DNA of 8,036 nt from Candidatus Aerophobota bacterium (lineage in GTDB: Bacteria > Aerophobota > Aerophobia > Aerophobales > JAGHCO01), in the NCBI GenBank assembly GCA_021160405.1, contig JAGHCO010000019.1, positions 1-8,036 of the forward strand. Reading direction: 5' to 3'. Under the pieces are notes generated by a model. It saw nothing but the letters and a program-made list of their open reading frames with translations, was not told the origin of the DNA and ran no database searches. This document shows, in pieces, positions 1 to 6,305 of the stretch (the first letter of the stretch is position 1; each line of letters begins with the position of its first letter). Both the position numbers and the translations under genes were made by a program.

Positions 1-1
1 A

Positions 2-580
2 ACAGAGGAAACAATAGAGAAGTTAGCTAAAGCTCAAGCAAAGACAGAGGAAAGAGTAGGAAGGTTAGAGGATGCTGTAGAGAGATTAGCTAAAGCTCAA
101 GCAAAGACAGAGGAAAGAGTAGGAAGGTTAGAGGATGCTGTAGAGAAGTTAGCTAAAGCCCAGGCAAAGACAGAGGAAGCATTGGCTAATTTGGCTAAAG
201 AAGTAGGAGGATTAAGTACTACCATAGGATTTGGATTAGAAGATATTTGCCGAGTAGTATTACCAGGATATTTAGAGAGGCACTATAATGTATATGTAAC
301 CGAGCTAAATAGGAAATTCTTTAGAATTAATGAAACTGATGTAGAAATAAATTTCTATGGGGAGGGTAGAAAAGATGGGAAGAAAGTTGTTATTTTAGGG
401 GAAGCAAAATCTAAAATTTATAAATCAGAGGTGAGAAAATTTCTCCAGCAAATCTCCAAGGTGATTCCACAGATTGAGCATGAAACTCTGAAGGTAATGT
501 TTGGATACCTTATTCATCCCACGGCTATGGAGTTAGCTAAGAAAGAGGGGATTATTCTGGTAGCTTCTTATCAGCGGTAG
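2..580 (+). CDS. Coiled-coil protein with C-terminal PD-(D/E)XK nuclease-like domain (5' end outside window)
   Basis: The reading frame is open from the first bases of the window, so the gene begins upstream; 192 residues are visible. A TTG at 182 could serve as a start, but it lies inside the continuous coiled coil and I do not use it. Residues 1-70 are heptad-type coiled coil made of 21-residue repeats (EKLAKAQAKTEERVGRLEDAV and variants). The rest is a compact alpha/beta domain: a helix with GLEDICR (Glu80), then DVEIN (Asp113, Glu115), then a strand with GEAKS (Glu134-x-Lys136). This E...D...ExK order matches the PD-(D/E)XK nuclease core. Coiled coil followed by this domain is the layout of the DUF3782/COG5493-type proteins common in archaea and thermophilic bacteria. 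Nuclease activity is inferred from fold only; no substrate is known to me. The next gene is 52 bp away and functionally unrelated by appearance. Confidence 0.8.
   Translation, partial: TEETIEKLAKAQAKTEERVGRLEDAVERLAKAQAKTEERVGRLEDAVEKLAKAQAKTEEALANLAKEVGGLSTTIGFGLEDICRVVLPGYLERHYNVYVTELNRKFFRINETDVEINFYGEGRKDGKKVVILGEAKSKIYKSEVRKFLQQISKVIPQIEHETLKVMFGYLIHPTAMELAKKEGIILVASYQR
17..178 (+). repeat. 63-bp tandem repeat encoding three-heptad coiled-coil units
   Basis: Units begin at 17, 80 and 143. The first two differ at only 2 of 63 positions; the third matches for its first 36 bases (to 178) apart from two silent changes, then diverges into the linker. Each unit encodes 21 residues, exactly three heptads, so gain or loss of a unit keeps the coiled-coil register. 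The copy before position 17 is shorter: TEETIEKLAK replaces TEERVGRLEDAVEKLAK, a loss of exactly one heptad. The array probably continues upstream of the window. Confidence 0.9.
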
Positions 581-597
581 ATAAAATAATGAGCTAT

Positions 598-624
598 CTT
601 TTCTCTTTGTCTTCTGGAGAGAAG
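598..624 (+). promoter_or_regulatory. Possible hairpin covering the ribosome binding site of the glycosyltransferase
   Basis: CTTTTCTC (598-605) can pair with GAGAGAAG (617-624) through eight pairs including one G-U, with an 11-base loop. The downstream arm holds most of the purine-rich ribosome binding site (GGAGAGAAGGG) for the ATG at 633. The stem is A/U-rich and short, so it may only modulate translation or be chance. Confidence 0.25.
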
Positions 625-632
625 GGATAATA

Positions 633-1901
633 ATGCGAGAGAGAGGAGGAACAAAGCGTATTGGATTTATATCCACCCGACTTGCTGGAACAGATGGAGT
701 TTCCTTAGAGACGGAAAAGTGGGCTAATATTTTTGAGAGTGAGGGCCACCTATGCTTTTATATGGCAGGTGAGCTTGATAGTCCACCTCAAAGATCACAT
801 TTGGTTAAGGAAGCGCATTTTAAGCATCCAGCAATTCAAGAGGTTTTTAATGAATGCTTTGGTAATGTTCGAGTTAGAAAACCCTCTACCACAAAGAAGA
901 TTCATCAGATAAAAGATAAACTTAAGAGTGAGATTTATAAATTTCTTAGAGATTTTAAGATTGATATTCTTATACCAGAAAATGCTCTTGCCATTCCACT
1001 AAATATTCCTTTAGCTATTGCTATTACCGAGGTAATAGCTGAGACAGGAATTCCTACAATTGCCCATCATCATGATTTTTTCTGGGAACGCAAGCGATTT
1101 TTAGTAAATGCTGTTTGGGATTATCTAAATATGGCATTTCCACCCCACCTTCCTTCTATCCAGCATGTAGTGATAAACTCATCAGCAGATAATCAGTTGA
1201 GTCTTAGAACAGGTATTTCAGCAACAATAATTCCAAATGTTATGGATTTTGACCATCCACCGCGAATTGACGATTATTCATCTGATATACGGGAGTCACT
1301 TGGTCTTGCACAGGATGAGTTTTTAATTCTTCAACCAACAAGGGTGGTAAAACGAAAAGGAATTGAACATTCTATAGAGCTGGTGAAAAGACTAAATATG
1401 AAAGCAAAGCTTGTTATCTCTCATGCCTCAGGTGATGAAGGATATGAATACGAGCAACGAGTACAGGAATACTCATCAATGATGGGAGTTAATACATTGT
1501 TCGTCTCTGATATTATCAAGCCTTATCGGGGCAGGACAAATGATGGAAGGAAAATATACACTCCTCAGGATATCTATGCTCGTGCAGATTTGGTGACTTA
1601 CCCTTCTAATTTCGAGGGTTTTGGTAATGCATTTTTAGAAGCTATCTATTTTCGAAAACCAATTGTAGTGAATAACTATTCTATATATGCTGTAGACATT
1701 AAACCCAAAGGCTTTAAGGTTATAGAATTGGATGATTATGTTAATTCTGAAGCGGTTGAACTTACAAGAGAGGTTCTCACAAATCCTGAACTAGTAAAAG
1801 AGATGGTTGAATACAACTATGAATTGGGAAGGAGATACTATTCTTACTCAATCTTAAAACAAAGACTGAAAGTTTTGTTATTAAACTGCTTTGGTATGTA
1901 A
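633..1901 (+). CDS. GT4-family glycosyltransferase, mannosylglucosylglycerate synthase-like
   Basis: A 422-residue GT-B fold glycosyltransferase, expected to be cytoplasmic and to transfer a sugar from a nucleotide-sugar donor. The N-terminal Rossmann half has a glycine-rich loop GFISTRLAGTDGVSLE (11-26) and an AHHHD motif (144-148). The C-terminal donor half has PTRVVKRKG (235-243), whose Arg237 and Lys242 fit the phosphate-contacting pair of GT4 enzymes, and the EX7E signature Glu328...Glu336 in EGFGNAFLE. Overall length is normal, with no sign of truncation. The N-terminal half resembles proteins annotated as mannosylglucosylglycerate synthase, which mannosylate glucosylglycerate to make a compatible solute; this comes from remembered similarity, so the exact substrate is uncertain. 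No glucosylglycerate-forming gene is adjacent. The ATG at 633 is preceded by GGAGAGAAGGG at good spacing. It stands alone between the nuclease-like gene and a convergent operon. Confidence 0.85.
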   Translation: MRERGGTKRIGFISTRLAGTDGVSLETEKWANIFESEGHLCFYMAGELDSPPQRSHLVKEAHFKHPAIQEVFNECFGNVRVRKPSTTKKIHQIKDKLKSEIYKFLRDFKIDILIPENALAIPLNIPLAIAITEVIAETGIPTIAHHHDFFWERKRFLVNAVWDYLNMAFPPHLPSIQHVVINSSADNQLSLRTGISATIIPNVMDFDHPPRIDDYSSDIRESLGLAQDEFLILQPTRVVKRKGIEHSIELVKRLNMKAKLVISHASGDEGYEYEQRVQEYSSMMGVNTLFVSDIIKPYRGRTNDGRKIYTPQDIYARADLVTYPSNFEGFGNAFLEAIYFRKPIVVNNYSIYAVDIKPKGFKVIELDDYVNSEAVELTREVLTNPELVKEMVEYNYELGRRYYSYSILKQRLKVLLLNCFGM

Positions 1902-1920
1902 AAAATTTCAATACCTAAAG
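1889..1920. terminator. Weak hairpin between convergent genes
   Basis: CTTTGGTAT (1889-1897) and ATACCTAAAG (1911-1920) pair over nine bases with one bulged T, around a 13-base A/T-rich loop. The hairpin overlaps both stop codons (TAA at 1899-1901 on +, TAG at 1915-1917 on -). It could help end transcription in both directions, but no clear U-tract follows on either strand, so this is a weak call. Confidence 0.3.
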
Positions 1921-3798
1921 GTAAGGAGCCATTACTTTTTTAGTTATTTTTATCATTAAATTTTCCAAACGGTTAATGTCGTTAATTCTGTAAACCTCTG
2001 CTCCCCAGCTCTGTAAGTCCTGACAGGTAATCTGAGAAATTTTGGGTTTAAAATCGCCCTCACTAATCTGGATATGAGAGACCATATTTTCTTCCACAAT
2101 TCTTTTCATAATGGGAGCTATAGGTTTTATACCTCCTATAATGTTCTTTAATCGGTAAGGAGAATACCCCTTGGTTGATTTGTTCCAGTTAAATATCTCT
2201 CCATCGGAAAGGGTGATTAACACAAAGGGCTCTCTTCCCAAAAGCTCTTTTTTTAAAATCTTTTCTTCAATTAAAGTAGTATTAAACTCAGGGGAATATG
2301 CTAATCTTTTGCACTCATCTATCTCCTCATAATTTTTCCATCCACTTGCTTTTGTTTGACGGGAAAAAGTTATTAGGTTATACTGAATATAGGGGGCAAT
2401 TTCATGGGATTGTAGCCACTTTAAAACTCCGTTAAATCCTAAAAGAACATGGTGATATTTACTCTTATCACTCCAGGAATAATTTGCCTCTCCGAAGAAA
2501 AAGCGAGATTTCATTAATTTCTTAAACAGTATAGCACTGCCTAAGGAAATTTTGCTCTCCACATCATCAGCCATAGAGGCTGAAGTATCAATAATAAAAC
2601 AGATATCGGGAAAGGCTCCTTTTTGTTCTGCCCTGTAGGGAACAAAAAGGTCATAGTGGTATCTTGGAACTCTAAAGTTGATAAGGTTGAAGAAGGGACT
2701 CTCTGGATCAATTATAACTCCCTGCAGGTCAATCTCTTTAGTGGAATGCTCTTCTGGATCAAAAGGGTCATAGTCAAAGGGAACCACAGGCATCGCTCTT
2801 CCTTCCTTCTCTGTATCAACCTGAACAGGAATCTCTGAGGCAAGAAGCTCATACAGAGTTTTAGTTACCTCGAAGCTCTTAAAATAAGCTGATTTTTTCT
2901 TTGATCCTTGATACATCCCTTTAATTATTTGTTTTCTAATGTTTGGGTTAAGGATACTCTTTTCAAATTCATTCTCAGAGCTTAAATTCTCTTTGGGAAC
3001 CTCCTCAAGTAAATGATATAAGCAAAGGGTAAATTTTTCAGCTAAATTTTCCCAAGTTTCTTTATGGGAGAGAATATGCACTTTTTCCTCAAGGCTGTTT
3101 TTCCCAAAGCTCAACAGATTTACTACTTTCTCTACTGCTTGGTTAACAGATGCCTTGTTAGTAAAGAGTTTTTTTAAAAGGGAAAAATCTTCCTCCTCTC
3201 CCCAGATAGAAAGGTTAATTTTAACAAAAGCTTCATAAGGAAGCGAAAATTTAGGAGCCCTTAAAATATTTTTCACCCTTTCCCTTAGACTAAATTTTTT
3301 ACTGGAAGGTTCATAAGCTTGATCGTAAAAAAATATAGGCATTCCCTTAAAATGATAGAAATTTAATTTGCACCAGCTATTAGCTATTATATCTTCAAAA
3401 GCGTGGGTTATATATTCTATCCAAAATTTTTCTTGCTTTTTCGATTTTCTCCCTTTATCCTTTAATACTGTGGCTACTTTATTTAAAATTTGATAATGAA
3501 TCTCCATACTTTGAGGACAGATTTGATGATGAGCTACATTGTTGTAAATTAAATCCTGAGCGATCTCTAAAAGGGGGTCCTCATGGTAGCCTTTATTTAA
3601 ATAACGGGTGAGATGAGAATCCTTTGTGATGTCCCAATCCTCATCAATGCTTATCTCAATTTGCCCGTTTTGAGGGGAGATTCTTGAGCTCAGATGAGTT
3701 AAGGGAGGCTTTACCGGGAAAACTTTAATTGATACATCGCCTAATTCTAAAAGGTTAGCAAGACCGGTAAGTTCATACTCTAAGGTTTTGTAATCCAT
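1915..3798 (-). CDS. VWA-domain protein, partner of the MoxR-like ATPase
   Basis: A 627-residue protein, last gene of the three-gene minus-strand operon. The C-terminal von Willebrand A domain (about 397-627) has a complete metal-ion-dependent adhesion site: DTSAS (Asp404, Ser406, Ser408), Thr507/Thr508 in FNTTL, and Asp532 in LSDGE. Such domains bind Mg2+ and, beside a MoxR ATPase, act as substrate or cofactor adaptor (ViaA, CbbO). The N-terminal part has YHEDPLLEIAQDLIYN (71-86), VAHHQICP (88-95) and HAFEDIIAN (132-140), a His/Cys/acidic pattern resembling the zincin-like domain of some archaeal and bacterial VWA proteins, apparently without an intact HExxH. The middle (about 160-390) is helical and unassigned. 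No signal peptide or membrane segment is visible, so it should be cytoplasmic. The ATG at 3798 is 31 bp after the ATPase stop and lacks a good Shine-Dalgarno; the gap instead holds A-tract/T-tract sequence. Confidence 0.85.
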   Translation of the reverse strand: MDYKTLEYELTGLANLLELGDVSIKVFPVKPPLTHLSSRISPQNGQIEISIDEDWDITKDSHLTRYLNKGYHEDPLLEIAQDLIYNNVAHHQICPQSMEIHYQILNKVATVLKDKGRKSKKQEKFWIEYITHAFEDIIANSWCKLNFYHFKGMPIFFYDQAYEPSSKKFSLRERVKNILRAPKFSLPYEAFVKINLSIWGEEEDFSLLKKLFTNKASVNQAVEKVVNLLSFGKNSLEEKVHILSHKETWENLAEKFTLCLYHLLEEVPKENLSSENEFEKSILNPNIRKQIIKGMYQGSKKKSAYFKSFEVTKTLYELLASEIPVQVDTEKEGRAMPVVPFDYDPFDPEEHSTKEIDLQGVIIDPESPFFNLINFRVPRYHYDLFVPYRAEQKGAFPDICFIIDTSASMADDVESKISLGSAILFKKLMKSRFFFGEANYSWSDKSKYHHVLLGFNGVLKWLQSHEIAPYIQYNLITFSRQTKASGWKNYEEIDECKRLAYSPEFNTTLIEEKILKKELLGREPFVLITLSDGEIFNWNKSTKGYSPYRLKNIIGGIKPIAPIMKRIVEENMVSHIQISEGDFKPKISQITCQDLQSWGAEVYRINDINRLENLMIKITKKVMAPYL

Positions 3799-3801
3799 TT
3801 T

Positions 3802-3826
3802 AAAAAAAGGGGACAGGCTACTTTTT
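3802..3826. repeat. A-tract/T-tract flanked GGGGACAGGCTAC motif, possible dispersed repeat or attenuator
   Basis: The 31-bp gap between the ATPase and VWA genes is almost filled by A7, the 13-base core GGGGACAGGCTAC, and T5. On the transcribed (-) strand this is AAAAAG, an 11-base spacer, then C followed by seven Ts, so AAAAAG/CTTTTT could form a weak stem ending in a U-tract. It sits where the VWA ribosome binding site should be. The core looks like short repeats I recall scattered in environmental bacterial genomes, but no second copy lies in this window. Confidence 0.35.
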
Positions 3827-3829
3827 CTC

Positions 3830-5638
3830 CTAAAATTTTTTTAATTTATAAACTGGAACACCAGTAACAGCAGTTACCTTTTTTTGCACAGGAATCATTA
3901 TTTTTCTATCCTTTCCTCGGGTTATCCATATTCCTTTTTCTTCTGCTCCCACTAAGAAATCTCCACTTTCAGTTAAGGTCTGTACAGGATGAGAGGTATG
4001 AACTAAGGGAACATCCGGGTCTCCCACATCATAAATTTCGTTTCCTATGGCAAAGAGTAGTTTCCCCCTTATAAAGGCAAGGCTGCTTATTCTTTTTTTC
4101 TTAAATTTTTCTTTTGACAGCTCAAAGATTTTCTTAGGAGAGCGCATCTCCTCATACCACATGTAGATGCCGTCTTCGGTAGCGAAAACTATTCCGTATA
4201 GCCTGTCCATTTTATCTCTTATTTTTTTGCCTATATCCACATCGTAGTTTAGGTTGATTAGACTTTCCCCAAAGAGAGTTTGCTGGGGATGAAGAAGGCT
4301 GGAAATCCAAAAATCCTGATTGTACAGTATCTTTCCTTCTTTAATATCTTCTAATAGTCCTCCCTTTGAGGAGTGGGCAATACGGTTAATCTCGGACAGA
4401 ATATCTTCCATCCACTTCCATTCCTCCTCCAATGCTTCTATTTCTTCAAAACTGAGCTTTCCAGAAATGGCATTAGAGAAGGCTTTTTTAATATAGGGAG
4501 CTTTTTCCTCTATACTTAACTTTATTTTTGGGTAAAGAGAATTTAAAGCTAAATAGGGATTACCGTGATGTTCTCTTCTTATCCAAGATGGATCAAGAAT
4601 TCCTGAATAGGGAGCAGTGAGCCTGAAGGCTTCCAGAATTTCTCTGTATCCGGGAAGTCTTCCCTGGAAAGTTTCTGATTTGGCATCAGAAACAAGGGTT
4701 AACCCAAAGGCTAAAGCTTTATAAGCTTTGAAAGATCTGGTAGTAGTGGGGATAAGGTATCCACAGTTCTCCCCTAAAGCTCCTGATGTTCCTTCCGATA
4801 GACATGCCTGACACATATTGGGGATATCATCCCTTACACTACTTTTTCTCTTGGTGGGAGACCTACTGCAGTAATCAAGTCCCTTCTTTAAATACAGATC
4901 AGCAATTAAACCATCCAAGGATAAGCTCATATTTTTTAACTGCTGCCATATTTGAATGATTTCATCAGTATAGTCAGTTACCTCGCTTTTCTTTACCCTC
5001 GGATTTATATCCTGCTGCTGAATTGTTATTAGGTCCTTAGTGGTGGGAGGGAAATTATCCACATTTATAATAAGATGAGACCTATCAAGGTAGGCTGGAT
5101 CAAATGGAAATATTCCAGAGTAAGTTCTACCTAAGTTTGCTGTAGCTATCCCAATGTGGTAGCCATTTACTCCCAGAAAGATATTTTCATTCTTTTCCGG
5201 AAGGCTAATGTAACCATCGAGAATACTTAGAGCTTGATTTTGAGTAATTTGAGGGACTCTGTTTATCTCATCTAAAATGCTTAAGGGATTCTTAATAGAT
5301 TCAGCTATCTCTAAGGCCTCGTGAGTATCTCCCTTAGAAGAGGCTAATTTTTCTAAATTAAGAGCTGTATAGATATCCCTTGTTTTTAAATCTGGATGGG
5401 CCCTTATAAATGTGCCTTTCCCCCCAAAATAAGTGTTGTTAACATCTTGCGCCAGTTGAGTTTTTCCTTCTCCCTTTTCTCCAACAATTAAGATATTTAA
5501 TCCAGAAATTACACCAGCAGTAATAACATCCCATAAAGTTAAAGAAACTCCTCCAATTCGACAAACTTCAGTGGAGTTTTTATAAACAGCAGGTTGAGGA
5601 AGTTTTCTTATTTTATTTATTAACTCAGCGTAGCTCAT
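3830..5638 (-). CDS. MoxR-like AAA+ ATPase with four-cysteine insert and beta-repeat C-terminus
   Basis: A 602-residue ATPase from the chosen start. Walker A is GEKGEGKT (53-60), Walker B ILDE (Asp123-Glu124), sensor 1 Asn168 in IATANLG, arginine finger Arg186 in YLDRSH, and sensor 2 Arg301 in TTRSFKAYKAL. All core AAA+ residues are present, so hydrolysis is expected. Between the lid and sensor 2 are four cysteines (257, 276, 279, 292; C-x18-C-x2-C-x12-C), a likely zinc or iron-sulfur site unusual for MoxR. The last 125 or so residues repeat a strand-rich pattern such as GKLLFAIGNEIYDV and GDFLVGAEEKGIWIT, like part of a beta-propeller. ATG 5638 follows the upstream stop in TAAAATG and has AAGAGA before it; an ATG at 5656 would add six residues and overlap the regulator by 17 bp, but has no ribosome binding site. 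Typical MoxR partners hexamerise and work with a VWA protein, here the next gene. Confidence 0.88.
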   Translation of the reverse strand: MSYAELINKIRKLPQPAVYKNSTEVCRIGGVSLTLWDVITAGVISGLNILIVGEKGEGKTQLAQDVNNTYFGGKGTFIRAHPDLKTRDIYTALNLEKLASSKGDTHEALEIAESIKNPLSILDEINRVPQITQNQALSILDGYISLPEKNENIFLGVNGYHIGIATANLGRTYSGIFPFDPAYLDRSHLIINVDNFPPTTKDLITIQQQDINPRVKKSEVTDYTDEIIQIWQQLKNMSLSLDGLIADLYLKKGLDYCSRSPTKRKSSVRDDIPNMCQACLSEGTSGALGENCGYLIPTTTRSFKAYKALAFGLTLVSDAKSETFQGRLPGYREILEAFRLTAPYSGILDPSWIRREHHGNPYLALNSLYPKIKLSIEEKAPYIKKAFSNAISGKLSFEEIEALEEEWKWMEDILSEINRIAHSSKGGLLEDIKEGKILYNQDFWISSLLHPQQTLFGESLINLNYDVDIGKKIRDKMDRLYGIVFATEDGIYMWYEEMRSPKKIFELSKEKFKKKRISSLAFIRGKLLFAIGNEIYDVGDPDVPLVHTSHPVQTLTESGDFLVGAEEKGIWITRGKDRKIMIPVQKKVTAVTGVPVYKLKKF

Positions 5639-5639
5639 T

Positions 5640-6176
5640 TTATCTCTTAAGGGCATCCAGGGCTATGTTTAAGACTTCTCTTACCCAGGGTTCTTTCAAT
5701 GATAAACTGGGAGAAGAATCAGCTAAAGTTTCTTTTATTTTACTAATTAAAATTTTTCTTTTCTTCTCATCTATTATTTTATATCTACCTTTTTTCTCTG
5801 CTACCTGCAAAAGCTCTGAAGATTTATTTGGGCTAAGAATATTAATTATCTGCATTACTAAGGAAAGATCACGTTCATCTAATCCTTGAGATATCCTTAA
5901 AAGAGCTTGCCTTTTCCTATCTTTAAGCAGTCTCTTTATCTCAGCAGGGAGAAGATTTAAAGATTTTAACACACTCTCATCCTCAAAAAAATAGCTTAAA
6001 GGAATATTGAAGGATTTTCCTATCCTTTCCAGCATTTTAAGAGAAGGGTATTGTTCCTCCCTCTCTATTTTCCCAATGTAGGTATAATCAACCTTCCCTG
6101 GAATTTTTCGGGCAAATTCTTTTTGAGTTAATCCTAATTTCTTTCTGAAAGTCCTCAGTCTTTTTCCTATACTCAT
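5640..6176 (-). CDS. XRE-family helix-turn-helix regulator with unassigned C-terminal domain
   Basis: A 178-residue protein, first gene of the minus-strand operon. Residues 4-63 form a Cro/C1-type helix-turn-helix: IGKRLRTFRKKLGLTQKEFA, then DYTYIGKIEREEQYPSLKML with the usual recognition-helix pattern, then FNIPLSYFFED. Residues 70-178 are mostly helical and charged and match nothing I can name; they could sense a signal or dimerise. No peptidase or membrane motif is visible. The ATG at 6176 is preceded by GAGG at five-base spacing. The stop TAA is separated by one base from the preferred ATPase start, so translation is likely coupled. As first gene beside a divergent promoter with direct repeats, it probably controls its own operon and/or the winged-helix gene across the gap. 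Confidence 0.9.
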   Translation of the reverse strand: MSIGKRLRTFRKKLGLTQKEFARKIPGKVDYTYIGKIEREEQYPSLKMLERIGKSFNIPLSYFFEDESVLKSLNLLPAEIKRLLKDRKRQALLRISQGLDERDLSLVMQIINILSPNKSSELLQVAEKKGRYKIIDEKKRKILISKIKETLADSSPSLSLKEPWVREVLNIALDALKR

Positions 6177-6194
6177 TCTTACCTCATATTTATT

Positions 6195-6225
6195 ATTATA
6201 CTAAATTATTTGGCTAAATTGTCAA
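6195..6225 (-). promoter_or_regulatory. Candidate promoter for the regulator-ATPase-VWA operon
   Basis: On the minus strand, TTGACA (6225-6220) lies 19 bases from TATAAT (6200-6195). The -10 is perfect and the -35 is perfect, but the spacer is two bases longer than ideal, which suggests a weaker or activator-helped promoter. An overlapping TAGTAT at 6203-6198 would give a 16-base spacer instead. Transcription would begin about 10-15 bases before the regulator start codon. Confidence 0.55.
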
Positions 6226-6239
6226 TTATTAAAGAGGAC

Positions 6240-6288
6240 TTATTTATCGTATTATTCTCTTGACAATAATTATTATTTATCATATTAT
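6240..6288. promoter_or_regulatory. Candidate operator pair: 16-bp direct repeat, 33-bp period
   Basis: TTATTTATCRTATTAT occurs at 6240-6255 (G at the variable site) and 6273-6288 (A), 15 of 16 identical and 33 bp apart, close to three helical turns, so both face the same side of the DNA. The second copy contains the -10 box of the winged-helix promoter; the first lies 14 bp beyond the -35 of the operon promoter. Between them AATAATTATT (6265-6274) is a perfect palindrome. This is a plausible binding site for the XRE regulator or the winged-helix protein, although the region is very AT-rich. Confidence 0.5.
6260..6288 (+). promoter_or_regulatory. Candidate sigma70-type promoter for the winged-helix gene
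   Basis: TTGACA (6260-6265) and TATTAT (6283-6288) are separated by exactly 17 bases, giving a near-consensus promoter. The start point would be near 6295, leaving a leader of only about ten bases that still includes AAGGA (6296-6300). The -10 box is inside the second copy of the direct repeat, so a protein bound there would block it. Confidence 0.65.
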
Positions 6289-6305
6289 ATATATGAAGGA
6301 ATACT

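Noticed and set aside
17..178. CRISPR-like array in the repeats at the window start
   Set aside because: Units are contiguous with no unique spacers and are in-frame coding sequence.
182..580. TTG at 182 as the true start of the nuclease-like protein
   Set aside because: The frame is open upstream and encodes in-register coiled-coil repeats, so the TTG is an internal leucine codon.
643..662. Second ribosome binding site (GAGAGGAGGA) just inside the glycosyltransferase gene, implying a later start
   Set aside because: The only codon at suitable spacing is ATT, which is very rare as a start; the ATG at 633 has its own good site.
2623..2838. 71-codon open frame on + strand inside the VWA gene
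   Set aside because: It is antisense to a well-supported coding region, has no family-like sequence, and no ribosome binding site.
5665..5889. 74-codon open frame on + strand inside the XRE regulator gene
   Set aside because: Antisense shadow; its Phe/Ser/Ile-rich content is the complement of the Lys/Glu-rich regulator C-terminus.
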